A DNA stretch of 64,000 nucleotides from contig CANNDF010000001.1 in assembly GCA_947503305.1 (NCBI GenBank), positions 1,149,927-1,213,926 on the forward strand. Direction: 5' to 3'. How positions within the stretch are numbered: position 1 is the stretch's first letter; each line of letters opens with the position of its first letter. The stretch is from an uncultured Dokdonia sp. Its GTDB lineage: Bacteria > Bacteroidota > Bacteroidia > Flavobacteriales > Flavobacteriaceae. This document shows, piece by piece, positions 15,645 to 24,618 of this stretch. Below the pieces are notes generated by a model, which was not told the DNA's origin, did not search any database, and was given only the letters and a program-made list of their open reading frames with translations. A program made the position numbers and the translations under genes.

Positions 15645-17450
15645 CTATGCTGTTTTATGTTTAATAGACTTCCATACTTTTAAAAGTAAGAATCCAGAAA
15701 ATACTACAATAACGGTTCCTATAAATCCATTCGTCAGTTTTCCATAGATAAAATATCCTGTACTAAATAAAGATCCGTATACAAACACACATCCCAATAA
15801 CATAGCTAGAATCCCCTGTGGTACTATCCATGTAGTTTGTGCTTGTTCCTTTTGCTCAGGGGTCATTTGAGCAATTACTTTTTTCCAGCCCTGCCCTCCA
15901 GGAGTTGTTTTTTGATAGAACCTAGCCAATGTGTCTTGAGATTCAGGTTGGGTAATGTAAGTTACAATAAGCCATATAATAGATGTTATAATCACAATAA
16001 AAGGAAATTTATAATAACCAGGCATCCATCCTTGATCTCCAAAGGCAATATCACCAAGGGGTGTAAATGTAAGTAGCATAGAGATTGTACCAGAAGCAAT
16101 CATAGCGCTTATTTCTGTCCATGCATTGATACGCCACCAAAACCAGCGAAGAATAAAAATCAACCCTGTTCCAGCACCAAACATAATAATGATATTAAAT
16201 AATTGTAATGCATTTTGCATGGCTAGAGCCATTAGGGCACTTATTACCATAAGAATAACAGTAGCGATACGTCCAGCATTTACTTGTTCTTTTTCTGTAG
16301 CTTCTTTTTTTATTTGTGTTTTATATAAATCATTGACAAGATAAGAGGCTCCCCAATTGAGATGCGTAGAAATGGTACTCATAAACGCAGCGGCTAGAGA
16401 TGCTAGTACAAGCCCTAACAATCCACTAGGTAATTTGGTAAGCATTGCAGAATAGGCAAGATCCTGTCCTAACTTATCATCAGAAATTGTAGGAAAAGCT
16501 TCTTGGATACTAGCAAGATCTGGAAAGATAATAAGGGAAGCAAGCGCTACAAGAATCCATGGCCATGGACGAATAGCAATATGCATAAAATTAAAAAAGA
16601 AAGTCGCGCCTATGGCATGATTTTCGTTTTTGGCTGCCAGCATACGTTGTGCTACATAACCACCTCCTCCAGGTTCACCCCCAGGGTACCAACTGCTCCA
16701 CCATTGTACAGCTATAGGGATAATAAAAATAGTAATGAATAGTTCCTTATCACTTACGCTAGGAATAAATGCTAATTTATCGGTGACATTAGGGTGTGAG
16801 ATCAAAGCGTCCAAACCTCCTACTTCCGGAAGTCCCACAATATATACCGCAGCACCTAAAGCACCTACCATTGCCACAAAAAAGAGAATAAAATCTGTAT
16901 ATACGACTCCTTTAAATCCTCCAATAGAACTGAAAAGTAAAGTAATAGATCCTGCAATAAGAATAGTAATCCATCCATCAAGACCTAGCATAACTTCCCC
17001 TATTTTTATAGCAGCAAGCATGACTCCAGCCATCGCAAACATATTAAAAAATACACCTAAGAATACAGCTCTAAACCATCGTAAAAAACGTGCAGGTTTT
17101 CCGCCATACCGCAACTCATAAAATTCAATATCTGTCTTGACATTTGATTTTCTCCAGAGACGGGCATATACAAATACTGTGAGTAAACCCGTAATTAAAA
17201 ATGCCCACCATACCCAATTTCCAGCTACTCCATTTGTACGGACGATGTCAGTCACAAGATTAGGTGTATCTGTCGAAAAAGTAGTGGCTACCATAGAAAG
17301 TCCGAGAAGCCACCAAGGCATATTACGCCCAGATAGAAAATACTGTGATGTGTTTTTGCCAGAAGTTTTTCCTACATAAAACCCTATGGATAGGATAATG
17401 ACAAATAAGGAACTAATAATGATCAGGTCTAAGGTGGATAAATCTATCAT
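15645..17450 (-). CDS. Sodium:solute symporter (SSS family)
   Basis: 601 residues and about 14 membrane helices. Family signatures are ISSLFVIILSIGFYVGKTSG, SQYFLSGRNMPWWLLGLSMVATTFSTDTP at the N-terminus and a GGFKGVVYTDFILF segment. SSS carriers use the Na+ gradient to import sugars, sialic acids or similar solutes. It overlaps the nucleotidyltransferase gene by 4 bases and heads the downstream part of a sugar kinase/nucleotidyltransferase/GH109 operon, so a sugar or amino sugar is the likely substrate. Confidence 0.88.
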   Translation of the reverse strand: MIDLSTLDLIIISSLFVIILSIGFYVGKTSGKNTSQYFLSGRNMPWWLLGLSMVATTFSTDTPNLVTDIVRTNGVAGNWVWWAFLITGLLTVFVYARLWRKSNVKTDIEFYELRYGGKPARFLRWFRAVFLGVFFNMFAMAGVMLAAIKIGEVMLGLDGWITILIAGSITLLFSSIGGFKGVVYTDFILFFVAMVGALGAAVYIVGLPEVGGLDALISHPNVTDKLAFIPSVSDKELFITIFIIPIAVQWWSSWYPGGEPGGGGYVAQRMLAAKNENHAIGATFFFNFMHIAIRPWPWILVALASLIIFPDLASIQEAFPTISDDKLGQDLAYSAMLTKLPSGLLGLVLASLAAAFMSTISTHLNWGASYLVNDLYKTQIKKEATEKEQVNAGRIATVILMVISALMALAMQNALQLFNIIIMFGAGTGLIFILRWFWWRINAWTEISAMIASGTISMLLTFTPLGDIAFGDQGWMPGYYKFPFIVIITSIIWLIVTYITQPESQDTLARFYQKTTPGGQGWKKVIAQMTPEQKEQAQTTWIVPQGILAMLLGCVFVYGSLFSTGYFIYGKLTNGFIGTVIVVFSGFLLLKVWKSIKHKTA

Positions 17451-18328
17451 AAATGTGTTGGTTCTTTAGTCCAATCCAAATCTGGAGTGTGAGCAGAAAG
17501 ATAATCATTCATCTTAATAATATCATCTTTTCCAGTCAAATCTGGCACATGTTCTGCAAAAGGGAGAGCTTGCATAGCTTTAGTATTATCTGTAATCATG
17601 GCACGTATAGCAGAAGGTAATTCTTTTTCTTGCCTATCTGGGTGCATCTTGCAGGATACAAGAAATGGATAGACGTGTGGTCCATAAAATTTAAAAATAT
17701 TCATGCTTACGCGAAAAGTACCGTCATTATACCTATAATTTTCAATCTCAGAAGCGCTAGGCTTTTCTATAATATCTAGTAGATAGGATTGCTCATCTGT
17801 TTTTGTAAGTGCAAATCGAGCAATACGCTCCATAGGGTAATCAATAGCAGACCGATCATAATTGATGAAAGCATTTGGATTTTTATTAAAACGTAATGCT
17901 TGTATTGCTTCAACACTATATAAGTTATCGCAATTACAAACAATAAAAGAGTCTTGTTGCACTTTTGGATATTGTTGTAATGCTTGTAAAACAGCATCTG
18001 CAGTTCCCAAAGGTTTTATACGAGATTCAGGAATATATTGGATAGCATAAGAAATATGGATTCCATGAAAAAAATTTCCGGAAGACTTGCTTCCATAATA
18101 AGAAGTAAAAAGAGTTCCTTCAGGGTGGATAACAATAATAACTTCTTTAATCCCTGCTTGTTTTGCATTATATAGTAGATAGTCTAACATAGGCCTATCC
18201 TGAATCATAATAAGTGCTTTACTTCTTGTATTTGCTTGTGTAATTGCTTCTTCCGAAAGATGATCAGAAGTAGATGATTTCATACGAGAAGATGCACCCC
18301 CTGCTAGTATAATAAGAGTTTTTGTCAT
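17447..18328 (-). CDS. Sugar nucleotidyltransferase
   Basis: 293 residues, GT-A-like NTP transferase fold. The N-terminal nucleotide-binding loop is LAGGASSRM, then SKALIMIQDRPMLDYLL (SKAL in place of the usual PKPL), VIIVIHPEG and the metal-site region IVCNCDNLYS. It should couple a sugar-1-phosphate to an NTP. It overlaps the GHMP kinase gene upstream by 4 bases and the symporter gene downstream by 4 bases, which implies translational coupling and a shared pathway. Which sugar and NTP are used is not shown by the sequence. Confidence 0.82.
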   Translation of the reverse strand: MTKTLIILAGGASSRMKSSTSDHLSEEAITQANTRSKALIMIQDRPMLDYLLYNAKQAGIKEVIIVIHPEGTLFTSYYGSKSSGNFFHGIHISYAIQYIPESRIKPLGTADAVLQALQQYPKVQQDSFIVCNCDNLYSVEAIQALRFNKNPNAFINYDRSAIDYPMERIARFALTKTDEQSYLLDIIEKPSASEIENYRYNDGTFRVSMNIFKFYGPHVYPFLVSCKMHPDRQEKELPSAIRAMITDNTKAMQALPFAEHVPDLTGKDDIIKMNDYLSAHTPDLDWTKEPTHL

Positions 18329-19392
18329 AGGATATGGGTACCTTTACTTATTTGTACACTATAGGCATCATGAGCTCCAGCATCTATGATAGCATCAATA
18401 ATAGTTTGTTGATTTTTTTCTGGTGCAAGGGCACATATACTGCCACCTCCACCAGAACCTACAATTTTTGCCCCATAGGCTCCATGCTGTAATGCAGCAT
18501 CTATCATCATATCAATTCTGGGAACAGTAATATGAAGTACGTTTTTTAATACATCATGATGTGCATTGAGTAAATGCCCTAGATGTTTATAATCAATTGT
18601 TTTTTTAGACAACACTACACGAGCTTCTTGGGTGATCAAGTGATTTTTAATAGAAGCATAAAGGAATGGTTGTAACTCATTTGGCAGTAGATTTTTATAA
18701 GATTCGTAATCAGAGAGGGTAGCATGTGAAAGATCAAAATCATATATTTTTTTTGTCACCAAAGCTATTGCTTGTAATGCATTGTTCTTTATAGTACCTA
18801 AGAGTCCTATTGTATTTTTAGGAATGCCAGACTCTCCTACTATAAGGCCTTTTAGTGAAGTATCCATTTTTTGAAAATAAGACAGTTCATTGGTTTCGAG
18901 ATATAGTAGATTTCCCAAAGCACTGGTATATTGATCCATTTTACCTCCTGGAGAATGTTGCTCGATTACTTCGGCTTCATAAGCAATTTTTCCAATGAGT
19001 TCTGGAGATATAATAGGATCACAACCAAAGGTAGTTAACAACCATTGTACCCAGGCAACAACCATAGCAGAAGAACTGGATAGGCCCGCATTGATAGGGA
19101 TGGTTCCTTTTATTTCAATACAATATCCTTTGTCTGGGATGCATCCATACCGTTTTACAACCTTTAAAGCTGCTATAAGATGGTCCCCTTTCTGTATTGA
19201 TGGTACGCTTTCGCGAAAGCGTATCACCCTCTCATTCTCCATATCAGGTAATAGGATATGAAAATTGTCCTTATCATTGGGAATACCCTCTATTGTAATA
19301 TATCTATTAATCGCACACGCAATAATAGGGAGTTGTAGGTAATCTTGATGATCACCAAAAAGACAGATACGCCCTGGAGCTTTAGAAATCAT
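18325..19392 (-). CDS. GHMP-family sugar kinase (galactokinase-like)
   Basis: 355 residues. Motif 1 is APGRICLFGDHQDYLQLPII at 5-24. The ATP loop PINAGLSSSSAM is at about 99-110, the putative catalytic region PGGKMDQY is near 149-155 (Asp153), and motif 3 GAKIVGSGGGGSICAL is near the C-terminus. It should phosphorylate the anomeric hydroxyl of a sugar. A 20-bp copy of the genome palindrome (19204-19223) lies in frame and encodes VIRFRESV. It is followed directly by the nucleotidyltransferase, giving a kinase plus pyrophosphorylase salvage pair. Confidence 0.86.
   Translation of the reverse strand: MISKAPGRICLFGDHQDYLQLPIIACAINRYITIEGIPNDKDNFHILLPDMENERVIRFRESVPSIQKGDHLIAALKVVKRYGCIPDKGYCIEIKGTIPINAGLSSSSAMVVAWVQWLLTTFGCDPIISPELIGKIAYEAEVIEQHSPGGKMDQYTSALGNLLYLETNELSYFQKMDTSLKGLIVGESGIPKNTIGLLGTIKNNALQAIALVTKKIYDFDLSHATLSDYESYKNLLPNELQPFLYASIKNHLITQEARVVLSKKTIDYKHLGHLLNAHHDVLKNVLHITVPRIDMMIDAALQHGAYGAKIVGSGGGGSICALAPEKNQQTIIDAIIDAGAHDAYSVQISKGTHIL
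19204..19223. repeat. Genome palindrome, longest copy (in GHMP kinase gene)
   Basis: TACGCTTTCGCGAAAGCGTA, a perfect 20-bp palindrome in frame in the kinase gene (encodes IRFRESV). Confidence 0.88.
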
Positions 19393-19400
19393 AAGCAGTA

Positions 19401-20756
19401 TTAGAAGCTATCTTTTATCCAGTTATAGGGGAGACGATTTACCCAGAGACCTCTTGTAAAATCTGGAAAATCTTGCGGTTCTCCATTATTTGCAATAGAA
19501 GCTTCAGAAAGAGGAGTAATGGCACTCCATGCTGCAGCATCATAGGCATCGAGCGGAGGTGCTATATTTGCTTTGGCAGATTCTATAAAGGCATTCAGTA
19601 CAAAGAAATCCATACCACCATGGCCAGAACCCGATGCATAATCACCATATTTTTTCCATAATGGGTGGTCGTATTTCTTTAACCAGGATTTTGCTTCGTC
19701 CCATCGATGAGGTTCACTTTTTCCTTCTATATACATACGACTTCCGTCGACTTCCCATAAGCCTTGACTTCCTTGTACTCGAAATCCTAAGGAATAGGGG
19801 CGTGGAGAGTTGCAATCATGAGTGACTATAATAGTTTCGCCATTAGCTGTATTGATTGTTGAAGTAATTACATCCCCTTGTTTCCATTGAAGCGCTGCAT
19901 TCGGATGATCTGCACCTCCATTTTCTACAATGTATTTATGAAGACCTACTGCTTTTGTGGCATGTGAAGTCATAGATACAAATCGATTACCACGATTGAT
20001 ATTACACATTGTAGCTATAGGACCTACTCCATGAGTAGGATAGACATCCCCGTTGCGTAAAAGAGAATGTTGTGTACGCCATTTGGATTCTGAAATCCCT
20101 TTATCACCAAATTCGACACCTTTACCATAGGGAGTTTTTCCATCATTTAACTTTACAAATCGCAGGTCATGTTGGTACCCGCATCTAAAATGAATCAATT
20201 CTCCAAAAACCTCTTGTCGTACCATATTGAGTACGGCAAGGATATCTCTGCGATAGTTCACATTTTCAAGAATCATCACATGAGATCCGGTTTCTTCATG
20301 GGTATTTACAAGGTCCCAACATTCTTCCATGGTATTTGCAGCAGATACTTCTACACCTGTATATTTTCCGGCTTTCATAGCATCTACAGCCATACGGGTA
20401 TGCCATAACCAGGGAGTCGATATAATAACGGCATCTACTTCTTGAAGTTCAAGAAGGTTTCTGTAATCATATTCATCTTTGCCGTAGATTTTTGGAGCTT
20501 TAAATCCAGCCTTGGTAATATGTTCTTTGGCAATCGTTATTCTAGTAGGGTCTATATCACAAATAGCAGTTATGAGTATATCTTTGCGTTGTAATAAATT
20601 GGTAAGGTGATTAGTCCCTCGTAATCCTACACCTATAAGAGCTACATTAAGTTTTTCTTTGGATATCGAAGTTGCTCCATAAGTAATACTTGGTGCAATA
20701 GCAATTCCTGCGCCTACTAGTGTTGTTTTTTTAACAAAATCACGTCGAGAACTCAT
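19401..20756 (-). CDS. Gfo/Idh/MocA oxidoreductase, GH109-like
   Basis: 451 residues. A Tat signal is visible (SRRDFVKKTTLVGAGIAIAP). The NAD-binding motif VALIGVGLRGTNHLTNLL follows. Sequences such as STPWLWHTRMAVDAMKAGKY, ENVNYRRDILAVLNMVRQ and GDVYPTHGVGPI closely follow GH109 glycosidases, which use NAD+ as a cofactor to cleave alpha-N-acetylgalactosaminides. It is the first gene of the operon with kinase, nucleotidyltransferase and symporter. Export through Tat fits a cofactor-bound enzyme. A plain dehydrogenase role cannot be excluded. Confidence 0.82.
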   Translation of the reverse strand: MSSRRDFVKKTTLVGAGIAIAPSITYGATSISKEKLNVALIGVGLRGTNHLTNLLQRKDILITAICDIDPTRITIAKEHITKAGFKAPKIYGKDEYDYRNLLELQEVDAVIISTPWLWHTRMAVDAMKAGKYTGVEVSAANTMEECWDLVNTHEETGSHVMILENVNYRRDILAVLNMVRQEVFGELIHFRCGYQHDLRFVKLNDGKTPYGKGVEFGDKGISESKWRTQHSLLRNGDVYPTHGVGPIATMCNINRGNRFVSMTSHATKAVGLHKYIVENGGADHPNAALQWKQGDVITSTINTANGETIIVTHDCNSPRPYSLGFRVQGSQGLWEVDGSRMYIEGKSEPHRWDEAKSWLKKYDHPLWKKYGDYASGSGHGGMDFFVLNAFIESAKANIAPPLDAYDAAAWSAITPLSEASIANNGEPQDFPDFTRGLWVNRLPYNWIKDSF

Positions 20757-20822
20757 ACATTTTTGGTTTTTTAATGCTCTTTAAAAATACTATTTTTAAA
20801 TCGAATTTTTAACAATCTCGTT

Positions 20823-21176
20823 TTGAATCCTGCAGAAGACTATATCCTGTCTAAACCCGAACCGTGGCGATCGATGCTTATCGAACTACAAGCAATTATC
20901 AAGCACACTATACCCGAAGTTGAAGAGCAATTCAAATGGCATCTTCCGTTTTATAGTTTGCATGGAAAAATGTTTTGTTTTTTAAATTTTAGAAAGAAGT
21001 TTGTAGATATAGGTTTTACATGGGGGATACATATAGACATTCATAAGGATCATCTTATAGCGGGAGAGAAACGTAAAAACCTAAGATCGTTGCGATATTA
21101 TACTAAGGAAGATATTGATGTAGTTGTACTTCAAGATATTCTGAAAGCAGCCTCTACTCTTAGAACTCGATACTAA
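20823..21176 (+). CDS. DUF1801 family protein
   Basis: 117 residues with a probable TTG start (TTG AAT CCT). Typical DUF1801/YdhG features are LSKPEPWRSMLIELQAIIK, EEQFKWHLPFYSLHGKMFCF and a LRSLRYYTKEDI segment near the C-terminus. The family is cytosolic with no established activity. It diverges from the GH109-like gene. No ATG is available near the N-terminus, which supports the TTG. Confidence 0.82.
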   Translation: MNPAEDYILSKPEPWRSMLIELQAIIKHTIPEVEEQFKWHLPFYSLHGKMFCFLNFRKKFVDIGFTWGIHIDIHKDHLIAGEKRKNLRSLRYYTKEDIDVVVLQDILKAASTLRTRY

Positions 21177-21328
21177 TTACTCTCTTTTTTATAAAAAAAG
21201 GGCATTTGCCCCTTAAAATTACGGGATTGCATTACAATAATACGGGAGATAACATTTAAGTTTGCAGTACAACTTGCTAATCATTGCACAAGCCCTTACT
21301 TTTTAGTAATGCCTTTTTGCTAGCAAGC

Positions 21329-21360
21329 GGGGAGTCTTTGGGGGAAGACTCCCCTTTTGT
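21329..21360 (+). terminator. Strong hairpin terminator
   Basis: A perfect 10-bp stem GGGGAGTCTT / AAGACTCCCC with loop TGGGGG is followed by TTTTGTTT on the plus strand. It lies about 150 bases after the DUF1801 stop, with a weaker hairpin (AAGGGCA...CCCCTT) nearer the stop. The stretch 21205-21360 could therefore encode a short RNA ending here; that is inference. Confidence 0.75.
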
Positions 21361-21384
21361 TTATTATAAACTTAAGATAAGATC

Positions 21385-22203
21385 TTATAGACTAGTAACC
21401 GTTTTTCGAATCGCAACTAGATTTGTCAATAGTTTTTCTAAATATGCCAGATCCAGCATATTGGCTCCATCACTTTTTGCGTTTGCAGGATCAAAATGAG
21501 TTTCTATAAACAATCCATCTACATGATTTACAATACCGGCACGTGCAATGGTTTCAATCATATCTGGACGACCTCCGGTAACACCACTGGATTGATTGGG
21601 TTGTTGTAAAGAGTGTGTAACATCTAGAACTGTAGGTGCATATTGTCGCATAGTTGGAATACCTCTAAAATCTACAATCATGTCTTGATACCCAAACATT
21701 GTCCCTCTATCAGTAATCATTACTTGTTCATTTCCAGAGTCTGTAACTTTGCGTACAGCATGTTGCATACTTTCTGGAGACATAAACTGTCCTTTTTTAA
21801 GATTGACTACTTTTCCTGTTTTTGCAGCTGCAACGACAAGACCAGTCTGGCGGACAAGAAAAGCTGGAATTTGAAGGACATCTACATAGTGTGCTGCAAA
21901 AGCTGCATCAGAAGCTTCATGGATATCGGTTACTGTAGGGACATCAAATTTTTCTGAAACCTTTGCCAAAATTTCTAATGCTTTTTCATCTCCTATTCCT
22001 GTAAAACTATCAACACGACTACGATTTGCTTTTCGGAAACTCCCTTTAAACACATAAGGGATATGAAGTTTGTCAGTAATTTCTACGACTTTTTCGGCAA
22101 TTCGAAAAGCCATCTCTTCACCTTCTATAGCACAAGGACCACAAAGTAAAAAGAAATTATCGGCGTTACTGTGTTTGATTTTTGGAATCTTAGATAGCTG
22201 CAT
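21385..22203 (-). CDS. kdsA: 3-deoxy-8-phosphooctulonate synthase
   Basis: 272 residues, full length. DAHP-synthase-like TIM barrel with FFLLCGPCAIEGEEMAF, the VFKGSFRKANRS segment, TDIHEASDA and ITDRGTMFGY. It condenses phosphoenolpyruvate with D-arabinose 5-phosphate to KDO-8-phosphate in the cytosol for lipopolysaccharide core synthesis, consistent with a Gram-negative envelope. A perfect copy of the genome palindrome (22222-22237) lies just upstream of its start. Confidence 0.95.
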   Translation of the reverse strand: MQLSKIPKIKHSNADNFFLLCGPCAIEGEEMAFRIAEKVVEITDKLHIPYVFKGSFRKANRSRVDSFTGIGDEKALEILAKVSEKFDVPTVTDIHEASDAAFAAHYVDVLQIPAFLVRQTGLVVAAAKTGKVVNLKKGQFMSPESMQHAVRKVTDSGNEQVMITDRGTMFGYQDMIVDFRGIPTMRQYAPTVLDVTHSLQQPNQSSGVTGGRPDMIETIARAGIVNHVDGLFIETHFDPANAKSDGANMLDLAYLEKLLTNLVAIRKTVTSL

Positions 22204-22221
22204 TGTGTATATTTTTGATAC

Positions 22222-22237
22222 TGCTTTCGCGAAAGCA
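22222..22237. repeat. Genome palindrome upstream of kdsA
   Basis: TGCTTTCGCGAAAGCA, a perfect 16-bp copy in the 76-base gap between kdsA and the flavin reductase gene. Confidence 0.85.
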
Positions 22238-22279
22238 TATGCTCGGAAAATCCATGCAAAGATAAGGTTAAAATATCGT

Positions 22280-22942
22280 TTACTTTTTTAATATAGACGT
22301 AACTATTCTGTCAGGTTTTGCATAGGAAAGTCTGTCAATTAAAACTGGCTTTGAATAACTGTCTAAACCATTTACAGTAACTGTATTTGCAGCGCTTAGA
22401 TCAATCCAGCCATCATCACTATGAATACCTTCAGGGATATAAATATCTTGCATAGCTCCTACAACTAGGATAGTGCCATTTTCTTTGATGGAATATTCAT
22501 TAACATACTGACATGCAATTTTTATATGCGCTTCTTTTACAAAAGGAGCTACAAATTTTTCCTGAAAATAGGTGTGAAGCCCCGTAGCATCAAACTCAGA
22601 AACAGTAGCATCATATCGAGCAGCTGTTTGATGAGCCTTGTTAATGATTTCTGTATGGATATGATTTACAGTAAAAACATGTGTATTTTTAATATTCTCA
22701 TATGTATGTCTTGCTACAGAATTAGGTCTAGTAATAAACCCAAGTAAAGGGGGATGGCTTCCAAGATGTAGAACAGAACTAAATACTGCTAAGTTTGTAT
22801 GGTTATCTTTTCCAATAGTGCCTATTAAGTTGGCAGATTTAAAACCAGTAATACTATTTATAAAATTGGCGCGGAATCGTTGCTCCATTTGCGAGATAGC
22901 AGCGTTGTCAAAATGTAGTATCTTACTCAAAGTTTTTTTCAA
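22280..22942 (-). CDS. Flavin reductase-like FMN-binding protein
   Basis: 220 residues. The split-barrel flavin reductase fold is indicated by RANFINSITGFKSANLIGTIG, SSVLHLGSHPPLLGFITRP and HTYENIKNTHVFTVNHI. It probably binds FMN and uses NAD(P)H as a stand-alone flavoredoxin-like enzyme. It diverges from the methyltransferase gene with only 11 bases between the starts, so promoters must overlap the coding ends. Confidence 0.82.
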   Translation of the reverse strand: MKKTLSKILHFDNAAISQMEQRFRANFINSITGFKSANLIGTIGKDNHTNLAVFSSVLHLGSHPPLLGFITRPNSVARHTYENIKNTHVFTVNHIHTEIINKAHQTAARYDATVSEFDATGLHTYFQEKFVAPFVKEAHIKIACQYVNEYSIKENGTILVVGAMQDIYIPEGIHSDDGWIDLSAANTVTVNGLDSYSKPVLIDRLSYAKPDRIVTSILKK

Positions 22943-22953
22943 ATGTACATATT

Positions 22954-23757
22954 ATGTCAGATCTACATGATAATTATTTTACTATAAATCGGGAAACTTG
23001 GAATCGCAAAGTTCAAGTTCATGCGCAAAGTGACTTTTATGATATGAAAGCTTTTCTAGATGGGGAAAGCTCTTTGAATACCTATGAGATCCAAGCTCTA
23101 GGAGATGTAAAAGGAAAATCTTTATTGCATCTGCAATGTCATTTTGGACAGGATACCTTAAGTTTTGCGCGTATGGGAGCGCAATGTGTAGGTGTAGATC
23201 TAAGTGATGAAGGGATTGCGCTAGCACAAAAAACAAATAGAGATCTAGGGTTAGATTCAGAGTTTGTATGCTGTAATGTATTAGATACTTCGGTGCATAT
23301 TAAAAAACATTTTGATATTGTATTTACAAGTTATGGGACTATAGGATGGTTGCCAGATTTAAAACCCTGGGGACAGATGATCTCAGAACGTTTAAAATCA
23401 GGAGGGGTGTTTTATATGGTAGAGTTTCATCCGCTAGTCTGGATGTTTGATTATACATCAGGAAAACCCGAACTCAAATATGGCTATCATCAGGACGAAG
23501 TTATTTATGATGAGTATGAAGGAACGTACGCAGATCCCTCCTCAAAAATAATGAGTAAAGAATATGGATGGAACCACGGACTAGGGGAGGTCATATCTTC
23601 TCTCACAGATGCTGGTTTACGAGTAGATTTTTTAAGAGAACATGATGAAAGTCCATACGATGTGCTTCCGGATCTTATTAAAAATACAAACGGCCTTTAT
23701 GTAACTAAAGACCGTTTGTATCCGCTCATTTTTGAGCTAAAGGTGACTAAACCTTAA
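22954..23757 (+). CDS. Class I SAM-dependent methyltransferase
   Basis: 267 residues. Motif I is GKSLLHLQCHFGQDTLSFARMGAQCVG, then VDLSDEGI and FDIVFTSYGTIGWL, as in the methyltransferase type 11/25 group. The substrate is not evident; the LQCHFGQDTLS sequence is widespread in flavobacterial small-molecule methyltransferases. Its stop overlaps the convergent msrA stop by 4 bases. Confidence 0.85.
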   Translation: MSDLHDNYFTINRETWNRKVQVHAQSDFYDMKAFLDGESSLNTYEIQALGDVKGKSLLHLQCHFGQDTLSFARMGAQCVGVDLSDEGIALAQKTNRDLGLDSEFVCCNVLDTSVHIKKHFDIVFTSYGTIGWLPDLKPWGQMISERLKSGGVFYMVEFHPLVWMFDYTSGKPELKYGYHQDEVIYDEYEGTYADPSSKIMSKEYGWNHGLGEVISSLTDAGLRVDFLREHDESPYDVLPDLIKNTNGLYVTKDRLYPLIFELKVTKP

Positions 23758-24410
23758 TGTGCATTTTTCTTAAGTAATTCTGGAAATTTTTTCTGAAACC
23801 TTCGTAACCTAGGGATAGATACATTTTGGATATATGGATTTCTAGGATTATTTGCTTCGTAGTCTTGATGATAGTTTTCTCCTTTCCAAAATTTTTGAAA
23901 AGGAAGAACAGCCGCTGCTACTTTTCCTTCTCCATAAATCTTTTCTTGCTCTTTTACTTTTTGCTCAATGATACTCTTTTCATTTTCATTTTGGTAAAAA
24001 ATAATAGAACGGTATTGAGAACCTCTATCCGGACCTTGACCATTTATTTGAGTAACATTTTGTGATCCAAAATAGACATCTATTAAACTTGCAAAAGATA
24101 TTTTTTCTGGATCGTAATACACCTCAACGGCTTCTGCATGGCCTGTACGTCCAGTATTACTAGATCGGTATGTAGGATTTTCTGTATGTCCCCCACTATA
24201 TCCGTTAATAACTTCTTCTACCCCTTCTAAGCTTTCATATACAGCCTCAACACACCAAAAACAGCCACTTGCAAAATAGGCTTTAGATAACCCGTCTTGC
24301 GATTGGGTTTGAACAGGTGCAAGTAATGCAGTAGGTTCTGTAGGAGTCGAGGGAGTATTCTGGCAGGATATGACAAAGGCAAGTCCTGTAAGGATTATTG
24401 ATAATTTCAT
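23754..24410 (-). CDS. msrA: Peptide-methionine (S)-S-oxide reductase, lipoprotein form
   Basis: 218 residues. A lipoprotein signal (MKLSIILTGLAFVISC) is followed by a linker and the MsrA domain with catalytic GCFWC at 49-53, GYSGGHTENPTYRS and GHAEAVEVYYDPEKISF. It reduces methionine-S-sulfoxide in proteins. The lipobox indicates an envelope location, where it would repair oxidised exported proteins. It converges on the methyltransferase gene. Confidence 0.93.
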   Translation of the reverse strand: MKLSIILTGLAFVISCQNTPSTPTEPTALLAPVQTQSQDGLSKAYFASGCFWCVEAVYESLEGVEEVINGYSGGHTENPTYRSSNTGRTGHAEAVEVYYDPEKISFASLIDVYFGSQNVTQINGQGPDRGSQYRSIIFYQNENEKSIIEQKVKEQEKIYGEGKVAAAVLPFQKFWKGENYHQDYEANNPRNPYIQNVSIPRLRRFQKKFPELLKKNAH

Positions 24411-24581
24411 GTTTGTTTTAATTTTCTTTTTCTTTTGTCATACAAATTACGAGAATCTTACTTAGAGAGATGCTAATAGAATGTTAATGGTCTTTGGTAT
24501 AAACCCTTGAAAACGGCTTTTCATCCTGTAATATCTATGCTGTAGATTATTTCATCTAAGGTAAAGATTTGTTAAATATGC

Positions 24582-24609
24582 TTGAGCTTATCACAATTTT
24601 ATACCTTTG
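24582..24609 (+). promoter_or_regulatory. Bacteroidota promoter of the HMA-domain operon
   Basis: TTG at 24582-24584, then 17 bases, then TACCTTTG (24602-24609), agreeing with the -33/-7 Bacteroidota promoter. The predicted start site is within a few bases of the ATG at 24619, so the mRNA would be nearly leaderless. Confidence 0.55.
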
Positions 24610-24618
24610 CACTACTTT

